Assembly (NCBI RefSeq): GCF_022581195.2 | Contig: NC_061455.1 | Location: forward strand, 5,390,120 to 5,454,119 | Direction of reading: 5' to 3' | Source: Helicoverpa zea | Lineage: Eukaryota; Arthropoda; Insecta; Lepidoptera; Noctuidae | Length of the DNA stretch: 64,000 nt | In this document: one piece after another, positions 1 to 12,214 of the stretch | Layout: the number at the start of each line of letters is the position of its first letter | Numbering within the stretch: the stretch's first letter is position 1 | Notes under the pieces: model-generated | What the model was told of the DNA's origin: nothing | The model's input: the letters and a program-made list of their open reading frames with translations, nothing else | The model's database searches: none | Program-made: the position numbers and the translations under genes

Positions 1-614
1 GAACTTCTAACTAGATTTGATGTTTGCTTTCTATTTATGTTGAAATGAATAACGCTCACAATAACACAATAATCGCTTACCATATGGAGAAGCACCTACA
101 CTAAGCTGACATATAATGACCTTTAGAAAAACCATTTTAAAACTCAATCGTTTGTATCAAGAAAACCTTGACCTTAAAACTCAATTGGTGAAGGAAAAAC
201 ATGAGTGAGGTGTAGTCAGTAAAATTGTAACTGAGTTTACAGAAACATACAAAACTACCCATAAAAACAACATTTGTTATTACCAGATGAAATACTTGTT
301 AACTAAAGTCATAACCCAATTGCATAAACAAAATTATTTTCATACTTTTTGATGCAGTTCCCCGTCCAACTTTATGCATACGAGTGTCGTATTTTAAAAC
401 TCATTACTTTCTTTGCTTTGCACATGTTCGATATAGCAGTAGTTTGGGATGTTTCAAATATTCCGTCCACTCAAAAATATTTTTCTGCTACCCAATTTGC
501 AGTTTGATTTTGCTAGAATTTTTGTACACTGACTATTTTATTTTTACCAGAGGCTTGACATTTATTAAAAATACTTAGCTCTTTGACAATTGGTTAATTA
601 TCAATCTAATAATA
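1..614. other. AT-rich noncoding stretch
   Basis: No reading frame here resembles a protein family and no splice-bounded exon was recognised. The one 64-codon open frame at 384-578 is low-complexity and hydrophobic, as expected by chance in AT-rich DNA. Confidence 0.6.
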
Positions 615-847
615 TTATAGTTCGGCCATTCAGAGAATGCGTTCCTGACACGTCGCGATTGAACTGACGACGTAACTACATTCATTGATTATTGATATAA
701 TAATGTTGTTTTAATGCTCCTCAATTGTTAAAACGGTAAACAACCAGCAAAAATATTTTTATCGTAACTGCAACGCCATTGCAAAGTTACGTCGTCAGTT
801 CAATCGCGACGTGTCAGGAACGCATTCTCTGAATGGCCGAACTATAA
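615..847. mobile_element. Foldback MITE with perfect 63-bp inverted arms
   Basis: Bases 615-677 and 785-847 are exact reverse complements over 63 bp (starting ttatagttcggccattcaga). They enclose an AT-rich core of about 107 bp with no reading frame. The ends are themselves TATA-like, so the duplicated target could be TA or TATA (616-619 and 843-846) and the exact terminus is ambiguous. The perfect arms suggest a recent insertion or strong constraint. Too short to code a transposase, so it must have moved in trans. The superfamily cannot be assigned from the ends alone. Confidence 0.85.
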
Positions 848-1104
848 CGAAAAACATTTATTTAGGTATTGACATGTGACAGATTCATTATTATGCCCAG
901 CGATACAATGGGCACTATCCAGTATCCATACAACAGTTTATTACCACAATTAAATTCATAATTAATACTAAGAGTAAACTAATTAGAACATTAATAACAG
1001 TTTCCATGAAACAATGCACGTACGAATTGAATGCGGGCGTGTTTGCGACATGTGTGTGTCCTATTTAGAACGCAGTGACGTCACTATTCCCTATTTATTC
1101 GACA

Positions 1105-1400
1105 CACTCATGGAGAACAAAATGACTAGCGGAGGTGCCATAACGAGAAATCTCCTAAGAAAGAAGCGCGCCGAAATGTGGGTGCGCGGGGACAAGATAC
1201 GTTACTGTGCCGCCCTTCCACGCCTTCTTTGGACCCGACAATTTATTGTAATACGAAAAAATTGTTGACAGAACAACCCGAACGCCTTGTTAGTTCACTT
1301 GTATCTGATCGTTTAGGTCGTGCCCACAATACGAATTTGACCTAGATGAGGGCATCTCCGCTCATCTTTCCTTACTCCGTGGACACACTATGTTTGAAGG
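1105..1400 (+). repeat. Diverged interspersed repeat, plus-strand copy
   Basis: This stretch aligns in order with the minus strand of 3995-4300. Shared blocks are catggagaacaaaatgac (about 1109-1126), ggaggtgccataacg (1130-1145), cccgaacgccttgttagttc (about 1275-1294), tttgacctag and gcatctccgct (about 1335-1362), and ccgtggacaca near 1377. Open frames that cross it (1014-1268) follow the repeat and show no recognised domain. The family is unknown to me; similar short blocks recur at 12692. Confidence 0.55.
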
Positions 1401-3395
1401 CCGTGTTCACCCCACGCTTTCATGCCCTACTGATATTCGCGTGACCAACTCATTAATATAAGATAACCACCAAAACCCAAAACCGCTAAAGTACTGTTAG
1501 TTTTGCTAGTAGGTTATAATACAAGCTATTTACTGAACAAACATTTAGTTTATACAGCCATTGTTGTTTATGAAGAGAATCTATTACGTATGTCAATCTT
1601 CTGTGGCTTTGAAAGTAATAATTGCAGATGTCTTACTAAAAGGTGTATATCCCTCCCAATTTAGCGATACATGACAGGGCAACGTTAAAAGGAAACTTGC
1701 TTCACGGCAAAGTAAGGCTTCTCTTTATCCCCAATAGATAGGGATTCCTGTGAAGTGCCACGTGAAGAAATCATTACGTTTTTGTTATATTGTCACACCT
1801 TTACTGGTAAGGAAAAATTGTTAATGGTTTGTGGGCATTTGGACAAAAACAAAGACACCATTATGGGATAAGACAGCTTCATATAAAGGATATTTATAAA
1901 ATGACGTTGATTTTAGAAATAAATAGTAGATAGTTTTGTTTACCTAGTACGGCAATAATGATTAGTTTATACCGTTAAATTCTTTGCTCATGATCATTAA
2001 TGCAATAACTATTGATCTTATTACTATGACACAATCATATTATACGAACACAGTCAGTAATAATTACAATAGTAAACCAGTTATTTGTTTCCAATTTAAT
2101 AAAGAATGTAAATGAATAAAGCAACATTTATAAATAATATTTCGAAAATAACCATTTATTATCATATCACAGCAGTGGGTTTTTCATCAGCGACCTGAAT
2201 CTGGGAATCTAATTTCGCGCCGACATTTTGACACCGGAGATAGAGGTAACACCCAAAATAAGCGATTTAATAACTTGTTAAAATATTTATGAATATGCCC
2301 ATGTATTTTATGATACCTACTAGGTGAGGCTCGTTTTTAAATATAACTGACAGTTTTGCTCAGTTAATTATAACTGGCAAGACTAAATGTGGGTTACTCT
2401 ATGTGTGCGGTATATAGAATGCTCTGGCGATACCCATGCCTCCGACTTTTGTCGTGGGTTGCATTTTGTAATTATAACTATAACCGGCCATCAAACTGCT
2501 ACCCATTGATTTATTTTGCGACGCGGCTAATCGCTGTAGTTAGGTACATATAGTGCAGCCCACCCTTTCTATGTCCAAAGGTAGGTTTTCATCTTCTTGT
2601 TTTGGGAAGCATCCATGCCTGATCTATTTCGATTGTATCAATTTGAAGATCAATCAGAATATAAACTTTTGTACCGTCTTATAAAATAGAAATGTCAAAT
2701 TAAAATACCTACATAATAATCTAGTCTAAATTGCCATTCCTGGCAAGGTTGAATGTAGTTTAGGGAAAATAATATACGAGTAGGTAATTTAGATTTCACC
2801 CAAAGTGTGGGGTACCTGTAATACAAAACAAATACCTTTGAAACAGCTCCTGCCTGTTTTTATGAAGCTATTTTCATTCCCTATATTATGTTTGTATATC
2901 GCTAGGGCCTGTTTATTTGCTCTCAGTATATAAATTAAGGACCATCGAGCGTTTATTATGTGTGGTAGTTTCCTTGTACAGTCACCCACACAAGTTTATA
3001 TTGTCACTTCTTTATCAGGTTAACTGTTTGAATAATATGTGCCAAATATAAAAAAAACCTCTTTACACTTATAATTGTCTTCAAACCATTCCTCTTTTAA
3101 TTTAATTAAGTAAATAACTAAATTTATCCTTTCTTCCTATGTAGTCATTCCTCCCACTCTTATTACTTTAATTGTATTTTTATTTGAAAGAATCTGAAAA
3201 CTTTCCGTAGTGACAGTACACATACCTACACAATAAACATTTTCCTGAACTTAGAACGAAAATAGAAGAAATAGACAGGTAATATGTTACAACGGAATGA
3301 ATAAAATAGTTATACATAAGACGCCTTCCTATTTCGTAAAGTTTTCATTGTCATTTAAATCAGTAATAGAGCATTTGAGACCTGTTATTTACTGC
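1401..3395. other. Noncoding stretch
   Basis: AT-rich DNA without a supportable gene. Short open frames (for example 2789-2989 minus) lack any domain signature. No tRNA, array or clear inverted repeat seen. Confidence 0.5.
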
Positions 3396-3470
3396 CTATT
3401 TTTAACCGACTTCCCAAAAAGGAGGAGGTTCTCAATTCGGCCGGTATGTTTTTTTTATCTACAATTTTCT
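3396..3470 (+). repeat. Fragment of a common lepidopteran repeat
   Basis: The string aaccgacttcccaaaaagg followed by aggaggttctcaattcgg and a run of T resembles a repeat tail seen very widely in moth genomes (from memory). A diverged, opposite-strand relative lies at about 54677-54730. No ends or target duplication are visible, so this is a relic. Confidence 0.5.
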
Positions 3471-3994
3471 TTGGAAATGTAGCTGAAAAATTAGACTTGT
3501 TTCCTAATTGGCTAGCTATCCGACAACGCGATTCCGAAGCGCAAAAATGTTTCAGTAGCGCAATGAAATGTCAGCTTCAATTAGGATACTCTCATTCTGT
3601 GATACTCTTAAAAATGTTTAGACTTCTATTAAATACAATTGAATCTAATACTATTTACCCTTATGCCTGTACTTTATTAATAGTTATACTAAGACCATTT
3701 AGTACTTAGTTTTCGGCCACTCCATTATTTCGAAATCTAAGACCTTTTAAAGCAAATTACTTATAAAAAATAAATTATTAACTCCCTGTCTATTTTATCC
3801 CCTAACCAAATAACAATATATTTTTTCAAAATTTCACTCAAGCATAAAAAAATAACAACACAAAATCCCATTGTACTCGTAATAAAATATTAGTATGACA
3901 AAATTACTAATTCGGTAGTAGGTAACTCGGCTATAATACGCACCCGAAACACGAGGCGTGCAAATTTCCTGTCTAGTATAATGGTTTTCACCTT
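3471..3994. other. Noncoding stretch
   Basis: AT-rich, no supportable gene. Short overlapping open frames at 3297-3709 run out of the repeat fragment and have no recognisable domain. Confidence 0.5.
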
Positions 3995-4300
3995 AATTCA
4001 TGGCCTCGGACACAGAGGAACGAAAAATCAGCGGAGATGCCATAAGGTAGGTAGGTCAGGCGCCTTCTAGGTCAAATACATACAGTGACCAAAACGTTTA
4101 GCTACGAGTGAAATAACGAGTGCGTTAGGGTTATTTGATACATCTGTCGAAGATTATAGGGTTTACAAAAAATGGGCGGGTTCCAAAGAATTGCGTAGCC
4201 AGGAACATTCCTCGTTCCCCAAACGCCCGCATTTTGGCAACGCAACTTAGGTGATCTTCCGTTATGCCATCTCCGGTCGTCATATTGGTTCTCCATGGCC
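3995..4300 (-). repeat. Diverged interspersed repeat, minus-strand copy
   Basis: Read on the minus strand, this matches the repeat at 1105-1400 in the same block order: catggagaaccaatatgac near 4297, ccggagatggcataacgg, a block ending in the cactcgttatttcactcgta motif near 4103, tttgacctag near 4072 and gcatctccgctgat near 4038. The 108-codon open frame on this strand (4102-4428) is therefore repeat sequence and not a host gene. The two copies are inverted and about 3 kb apart. Confidence 0.55.
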
Positions 4301-7300
4301 TCGAAGCTGTTACAACCGCAAGCGTGCGACTTAATGAATATTGCGTCGCTATGGAAATCTTTTAAAGACATTTTGTCATGGTTACCTGTCATATGATCGG
4401 GCAAAATAAAATAAATGAGACGACACACGTTTTTGTGGGCTCCATTTTGTTAGCGGTGCTCCTTTTTAATATAAGGCCATGGAAAATAAATATACGGCTA
4501 TCCAATGGCTTTATCATTAAAATCTCTATATTACTATATACTATATTAATTGACATTACTTGTCTATGACGAAAATTATTCCTTCAAAAAATAATCCTCT
4601 AAAACCTACATAATCTTCACTTGAAATATGTAAAAAAAACATAATGATAATTATATAACCTTCAGACTAACAATATTATTCCCATTCAAGAGTACTCGCG
4701 TGGAAAACTGACTTGTCAAATACGTGAACTTTATGAAACATATTAACACATTGTAAACTTTTGATCATTCATATGAGCATGCCCTTGATTGTTTTCCCTT
4801 AAGACTTTTGATACATTATACATATATTATTCTTCGATTTCAACTACGGCCAGGGATAACCACTTTTCACCTGGTACAAAAGTAAACTTTATCCTTTATT
4901 AGGCTCTAGACTATCTGTGTACCAAATTTAATCCGTAGTTAGGTAGCTTCGAAGGGAAAGCGCGAAACACACAAAGTTATTTTCACATTTCTAATAATAG
5001 TAAGGAAGTCTTGCTTCCCACAATATGAGACCTTCCTTATCTCGTATTTAGGTGTATCAAGCTTCCATTTCTCTTACGAAGAAAGCACTTAGGTTTAAAC
5101 AATATTAATGCTTGGTCAGCTGAAAGTGCTGCAAGACAAATATCTTCACTAATATACTGGACTAGTCTAAGATTGCAGAAATACACCGTTTATTTCAAGT
5201 CCGAAGATGGCCACGAACAACTATTCCTGTTCTAATTAGGGAGTTGGACAGATAAGCTGCTTAAATCACTTTTCAGTCCAGATTACTGAAGCTTTTGTTT
5301 CACGACTTTCTTTTTTTATCTTTTTTGAACTTAGAATGATGACTTTTTTCATAATTGGCATGTAAAGGACACGCGTTTATGAAATAAAGTTACATTTTAT
5401 TTTAAAAAAATGGCGATATTATCTAAACAAGGTTTGTCATTCAAAAAAAGATGAGTAAGCACTACTTATAAAATGGATATTTAGGAACGAAAATAGAGGC
5501 TTTCAGTCTAAGATTCTGTAGGCTGTAAACATTTGAAAAGATCATTACTTTCGCATCAGAACTTGATGAATTTGTAATGTTTCGCTTTAAACTTAAGGGA
5601 TCTACCGCTGTGTCATTGTTTTCTTAATATACATTAAGTAATTCTGGTTACGTCTTAGCAAGACTTCGAAAGACCAGAAACAATTTCTTCTAAATCCTTT
5701 CAGAATCACGATGTATTTTAGGGTATGTAGTACATTCATTATTGTGACGTGGATTAAAGGATTTCTGGATATTACCAGCCGTTACTAAGTCTGGGCAAGA
5801 TTCATTGGGATATTATCTACTTAATTACGATAAATGAATCGTGTTTAAAAGCCTTTTTAGGGAGGACTAATTGCTTGAAATGTTTAAACATGAAGCCTTA
5901 GTGGGTTATTCTTCCTAACTTCAGTAGGTTCGTTTTACAATCCGATCCGAATATTCTATCTATCTTTCATTTGCTTACTAGGGATAGAAGTTTCACTTGA
6001 ATGTTGGAAAGGGCCGTTAGTCGGCAGCTGACAGAAATAGTTACTGATTAAGCTGTCGCAGTTACCTGACGCACGTGACCCTATTTATCGCAAAGAAAAC
6101 ATGCGTTATTAGTCTTAGTTTTGTACTAATATCCTGGGATGTTACTTATGAAGACAATTTTGTCTTGTTACTGTCAGACGAGATTAACCCTCAGTTTTGA
6201 TAACGCCCACTGTTATATTTGCTAGGAGTTTTTACTACAGTTAGGAAAAGCCTTTTCTATCTATTTTCAGAGAGTAAATTGTGGCCTCTTGTTTCGCAAA
6301 AAAAATGTTACACCTATATAACAAGAACCTCTTTCAATTTCTAACTCATTTTTATTTTAAGAATGTTTATTTATAGCCGTTCTATTTTCAAATCTTTTCT
6401 TTCCTTTGTTTAGTGTTCGGTCAACAACAAAAATGTTCTATATTCAAAATAATTGCCCAAAAATGTGTATTTAAGCACTGTCTCTGTAAAATGTTTGTTG
6501 CACACATATTTCTAACAATACATCATTACAGTCCCGGCATTAGGACAGGTCTTTCGTTACTGTTACTGAGATAATTGAGCAACGACCGGCCAATGTTTGT
6601 CTCTGAGAGTACATCATCAATTCCCGCCACGCCACCATTCGAAGATATCTTTGATAATTAATGCTATTTCTGTGCCAAATCCTATAACAAAGGCTTGGCA
6701 GCCAGGCGACAGTCACAAAAAATAAGGTTGAGTAAATTTATCATCACCGACATTAGTGTGTAGATGGCTTTAATTCTATGTGGGCATGAAGGGTACTTAA
6801 CGTTATGAAAAAAACATGTACATAGTTATTAATACACTTATATAAGCTTACGCTTCATCTACAGTCATTTTGTTGCGTATATTCATCGAAATACAGGTCA
6901 CAAGGCTCACAGACAAGGCTATATATTTCAAACGAATTTTCATGGACTGTTTCTTGGCAAGACTTTACGTCGCCAAGTTGACCCCAGACTTGGCTACCAT
7001 TCGGTATGCGTATTGATATAGTACTTATCCAACAAACTTAAAATCTAGCAAAATGGGTTTTATGTCCTACTTCAGTATTTTCGCTGACCAAAATTTTGTG
7101 GCAAGCATTGATTGTGCAATAAGAGAGAAAAGAGAGTTTACTGTTATCCCAAATAATTTTCTGTGGATTCCAAAAGTTTACAGTGTCAATGTTTAATATT
7201 AATTTGGCTTTGCATATCTGTGGTAAACAACGGGTTTCGATTCAATGCAGTTGGTATTTAAACGATTCCCAGTTAATGTATTTGCTTGCGTCGTAGTCTA

Positions 7301-8503
7301 GTCTATTAGCACGAGCTAAAATAGCACCCTACATTCTTGTTTCAGTTATTTTGTATACAAACATTGTAGGTATTAGACAGGATTTTGTTTTACAAATTGG
7401 AACAAAAAGTGTGATTCGAATAGTTTTGTTTTTTTGCCTTGTTTGTCTGCTACTGTCATTTGTTTTTTGCAATTTTATTTTGTAACTCTGGTCCAACCGT
7501 TTGTGTTTTAAATAGGTAGTATTTTTTTTTATTTATTTATAGATAAAGTTATTGGAATTGTGATTTTCATTTCTCTAAAAATCCTGAGTTAGCAATATTA
7601 AGGAAATTAGCTTAATTATAAAGAATTTAGCCTTTACGAATTATGAAATCGCTATGACAAAACACATAGATAGACTGGTTCTTACGTCATACGGCCATAA
7701 TTGGCATGACCCATTTCGTCGAAACGCCCAAAAAGAAGGGGTAAACAACATTAGTTTGTAGGTACGGAACCTAAGCTTATTGCCAACTAGTTCCAGTTTT
7801 AATGCTTTGCTTAAGTTAAACTACGCTGTGTTAGGTAACACGAACCCGTATTGGCGATATATAAAACAATTTGTTGGCAAGCAATAAAGCCCGCACATTG
7901 GTCTAAAAGCCGGGCTTTGTAAACAGCCTGGCTTTGATTTATGATGGAAGAAATCGGGTTTATTAGTTATTTTTCGACTATCTTTATTAATAAAAGTTTA
8001 ATAAACATTTTTATTAGTTATGCTGTTTTACTGGTTGGTATTATTATCTGTGTGTATATTTAAGGCATGTGGGTTATGTGTTTATGATGGAATTTCCTCT
8101 TTTGATTATATTATTTTCGTACGCCATGTTTTGTCAAGGTATAACCTTACCACAAGCAGCTATTTGCAAAATATAATAATATTTTTGTTACTTTACGAGA
8201 ACATTCACAAGGGTATGTTTGGATATATCCATTAACGTATATTTGCTATATTTAGTTTAGTATTCAAATCACAGACTTTTTTTACTGTACTAATATCGAT
8301 AGGGGCAGGTTTGGAACAAACTAAATGGTAGTAAAGCGATCCCAACACTAGTAATGCGATCCCAACACACAGGAAAAAGGGATCTAACCTAAGCTCATAA
8401 ATCAAAATTATAATTAAAGTTAATGCTTGTGACGTCTGAAAAAAACTGCCTTTACCCTCAACAACAACAGATTTCATTGACCTTATTTAGTGCGGAACTT
8501 AGA
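4301..8503. other. Noncoding stretch
   Basis: About 4 kb of AT-rich DNA with no recognisable exon, RNA gene or element end. A small GCCCG/CGGGC hairpin lies near 7889-7918 and an imperfect tandem duplication of about 20 bp at 8328-8368; neither suggests a function. Confidence 0.5.
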
Positions 8504-8505
8504 TA

Positions 8506-8868
8506 CAGGAATGAATTTTAAGCAGTGCGCAAAAAAAACTAGTGGTCCAGAATCGTTAACAGAACATATCTGCATCATCAGTAAAAAAAATTTTTTCATT
8601 CTTTTGTCCGCCCTAAAATCAGCAAAATATGGATACCAACTATTCTTACGCGCGCCGAGCGGAGCTCCGTCAGCAAACCGGTTTCGCGTTGCCGCCGTGC
8701 ATACTATGACGACTGTGACCGTACAATTGGTTACAAAATAAACATATTTCGATATCAATAACTTTTCTTTTTTGTACTAAAACACTACAAAATAAAAATA
8801 TACGTATCTATAAAACTTATTTCACTATAAGTTGACAAAGTTTGCGCACTGGATAAAATTCATTCCTG
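8506..8868. mobile_element. MITE with TA target duplication (Tc1/mariner-like ends)
   Basis: The left end cagg aatgaattttaagcagtgcgcaaa (8506-8533) and the right end (8841-8868) are inverted copies differing at about two positions. TA lies immediately outside both ends (8504-8505, 8869-8870), the target choice of Tc1/mariner-type elements. The 363-bp body has a GC-rich patch (about 8648-8700). Open frames on both strands here (8490-8741 plus, 8483-8758 minus) cross the ends and have no transposase motifs, so the element is non-autonomous. Confidence 0.75.
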
Positions 8869-8870
8869 TA

Positions 8871-11795
8871 TAGCGACGCGTATGTCAACCTTTATATGTA
8901 GTACTTGCGGAACTACGGAATTCCCGATAAAGTGCTTTTGTGTCTAATATCTTGATATTGCTACTTTATGCTCTTGGCTGAAGGAGTAAATAAATATTCT
9001 GAACTGAAAAGGATGAATGATGAGGGTCCGTAAGGTGTTTTTTTCCTTATTCATACAGATTGTTCTAGCCATAACATTCGATTTGTTAAAAGAACAAAAC
9101 TATAATAAAGAAGGATGTTATCCATTTTTATAAAACAGCTCGTAAAAAGGTTTTTGTGTCGTCGTGATTTACTTCATACGGCACCAAGAATTTCATGAAG
9201 TCTTTATGTAGAGAACTATAACATAAATCATGAATAAACTACCGAGCGAAGGTCCTCGAGAAAATGCAATTATTATTCCGTTTACCGTGAAAAATAAAAT
9301 ATAATTAGTTAAATATAGTACCAGGAAAGAGGAATGCTTGTCCGTTTATTTTGATGTTACGTGATCCTTAACGAAAGTTCAATTTTGTTGATAGCAGGTT
9401 CTATTTTCGGATTCCCACGTGGGCATTGATATATTACTTTCAGGAACTAATTAAAACATTTCGTGTGTGCCACCCATCCGTATTTGACAGGGTACGGAAG
9501 GACCAAAATTTATATCAGGCTAAAACAATTTGTGGTGTGTTTTGGTCCTGTGCGCTGACATTTCGGCCCGCATATGAATGAATTATCTCATGATATACAA
9601 AATACTCTTCGTATCCCGTTTTTTGTTTATTGGTTTCGATAGATTTATTGTACCTTTTTTAATACAATTTCCTACCACCCTTAAATAATTTGATATTTGG
9701 AACTCGTAAATCATATATTTTTGCTTATGCTTTTTTCATTGCAGTACTTAACACACTGAAAAACATCTTTATCATTATCTTCCTTCGAGAATAATCATAC
9801 TTACAGTACCTACTCAGGATTAGCAACTAATAGTGATGACGATATACAATAATGATATTAATGTTACATAGGTATTTTAAATAGAAATACAAAATGGCTA
9901 TCCAAAACTTTGCCGTCCATAAAGTATATTTTAAAGCGGGCCACCGGGAGTATGCGACAATAAATACATTTCAACGTATCTCTCGTGGCGAGCACTTGTT
10001 TTATTATTGCAAACCTTTCGAGAGTACCTCTACCTTACGGTTTTAGTGATTCCATTACAAATAAGGAGACAGTGTTTGAATTCATTTAAATTCTACTTGT
10101 AGATAGACGACCAATTAGACATTATATTGATTCTAAAGCACGGGTTTGTTAATTGGACTCCCCTTTGTAAAATATTTGTATTAGTGAAGGATATCCACTG
10201 TCCAGTTAATACAAAACGCCTTTTTCGATAAATTACAAAATGCAATTATGAGTAAATGAGTTTTTAAATTAACAGCAGCCGTTTAAAACTAACGGCTTGT
10301 GTGAACAATTAAAAGTTATTTAATATTAAATAGTTGGCAGAAGTTGTTCATATATGTAGTAGCTATATTTAACAATGTATGTTTAGCATAATTTCATGTA
10401 GGTAACATTAGAACTTTTCTGTTCGGGACAATGGAGAGAAAAGTGACCTTTTTAAATTTTCTGATTATAATAATGTAAGTTTAAAGAGGATTAAACTCTG
10501 CTAATTTAAAGTCACAACGTTTAGCAGTTACCTACTCGGAATTTAGGTTAGGTACTCTTGTTTGCTTAAAACGTAGCTAGCATGGTCGTAAGGAGCAGGG
10601 GTGCTACCTTTTTTCGAAGTATTTTTTCCAATCCGCATATTTAATGCAACGGTATAGCGAAATCAATTACTTACTACCTACATGCAAACAAATAACGATG
10701 GTTATGTTTCTCAGTAAAGTATTACGTAGATAAAATTGAAAGTCAACGTCCAAAATTATAAGCTTATCAAAAAATTAAGATAATTTAAAATAGCCGGGGT
10801 AATTGCAAGCTCTCAGCCTTGTACATAATAAATACTCTTGATTGTGATACACTTTCATTGGCTTTCTGACATAAAGTAACAAAAAGGTATACTGTAGACA
10901 AGGACGCAGGCACTCTCTTTAAACAATGAAACATTTGTTTCGAGTGGTTGTTCTTTGAACTAATTCATAATACATACTAACGCATTAGATGGTATCATTC
11001 CTATCAATATGGAGCCTGTGGTTTTATTCAGGTTGTATATTATGGCCCACAAAGGGACACCAAAAAAAGAAACTCTAATCACCCAGGTTTTACACCCCTG
11101 TACGAATCTGGCGTTCACGTGAACTATCCAGCAGAATTCTGACCACGTCTGTTAATCAAGTGGGTATTTTAGGGACGGGCCTGTGCATACTTAATGAAAT
11201 AATTTGCATAATCTTCGTTTGTTCCCCGGGATTTGTTACCGGGGTTGCAGCATTCTCAGTTATACAAAAACAATGTTTAATTGTTGTTTTATCTTTGTAT
11301 CTTATTCGTTTCGTTCTGTCACAAAATAGCTGGGAACTGGGAACTTAATTTGGTTTTGTTTTTGGAGTATCATTGTTATTGTTAGAAGAGCCTGTCTGGT
11401 TCTCGGATAATGAAATTGTGCACTGATTTATAATTGGTAATGCTGTGTATTGTGTCTGGATACTCTCCAGCTTGATCGCATACCCTATCGTAATTAGCTG
11501 GAAATTGGTAACTGTTAGTTCGTGTTAGATAGTATGATTAATGAAATTGAGAATTATAACAGCTACGAGGTTGGAGCGTGTGTCCTACGAAAGTTACGTA
11601 ATAACTAAAATCGGGTATGAGATACGTAATTACTAAAATTGAGTACCAGGTAGGAGGTAGTTATTATCACTGTTTAAAACTTTTATGTTATCAAAGACAA
11701 CAAACTTGATTTAATTATTACCTATACCTAATGTTTATTGTGCATTGTCCTTTCGAAATAAATACGTAGGTATCTACTTCTTTTTTTGTGTGTCC
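8871..11795. other. Noncoding stretch
   Basis: Nearly 3 kb without a supportable gene or element. The 62-codon open frame at 11160-11348 is hydrophobic and unremarkable. Confidence 0.5.
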
Positions 11796-12214
11796 AATCC
11801 TCAAATTACCTCAGTCAGGCAGTCGTGGTGGCCTAGTGGGCAACGGACCAAACTCTCGAGTATGAGGGCGCGGGTTCGATTCCAGGTCAGGCAAGTACAA
11901 TGCAACTTTTCTAAGTTTGTATGTACTTTCTAAGTATATCTTGGACACCAATGACTGTGTTTCGGATGGCACGTTAAACTGTAGGTCCCGGCTGTCATTG
12001 AACATCCTTGGCAGTCGTTACGGGTAGTCAGAAGCCAGTAAGTCTGACACCAGTCTAACCAAGGGGTATGGGGTTGCCCGGGTAACTGGGTTGAGGAAGT
12101 CAGATAGGCAGTCGCTTTTTGTAAAGCACTGGTACTCAGCTGAATCCGGTTAGACTGGAAGCCGACCCCAACATAGTTAGGAAAAGGCTCGGAGGAGGAA
12201 TCCTCAAATTACCT
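11796..12214 (+). mobile_element. Full-length tRNA-derived SINE with 16-bp target duplications
   Basis: The element proper is 11812-12198. It begins with a tRNA-like head that has an A-box-like tggcctagtgg (11828-11838) and a B-box ggttcgattcc (about 11873-11883), both internal RNA polymerase III promoter elements. The body has the blocks cagtcgttacgggtagtcag and ggttagactggaagccgacc, and it ends in aaaaggctcggaggagg. The 16-bp direct repeat aatcctcaaattacct flanks it at 11796-11811 and 12199-12214, which fixes both ends. This resembles SINE families of noctuid moths (from memory). Open frames at 11745-11933 and 11811-12005 are SINE sequence. Confidence 0.92.

Noticed and set aside
4102..4428. 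108-codon open frame on the minus strand
   Set aside because: Most of it lies in the interspersed repeat that also occurs at 1105-1400.
8483..8758. Overlapping open frames on both strands
   Set aside because: They lie within the TA-flanked MITE, cross its end, and lack transposase motifs.
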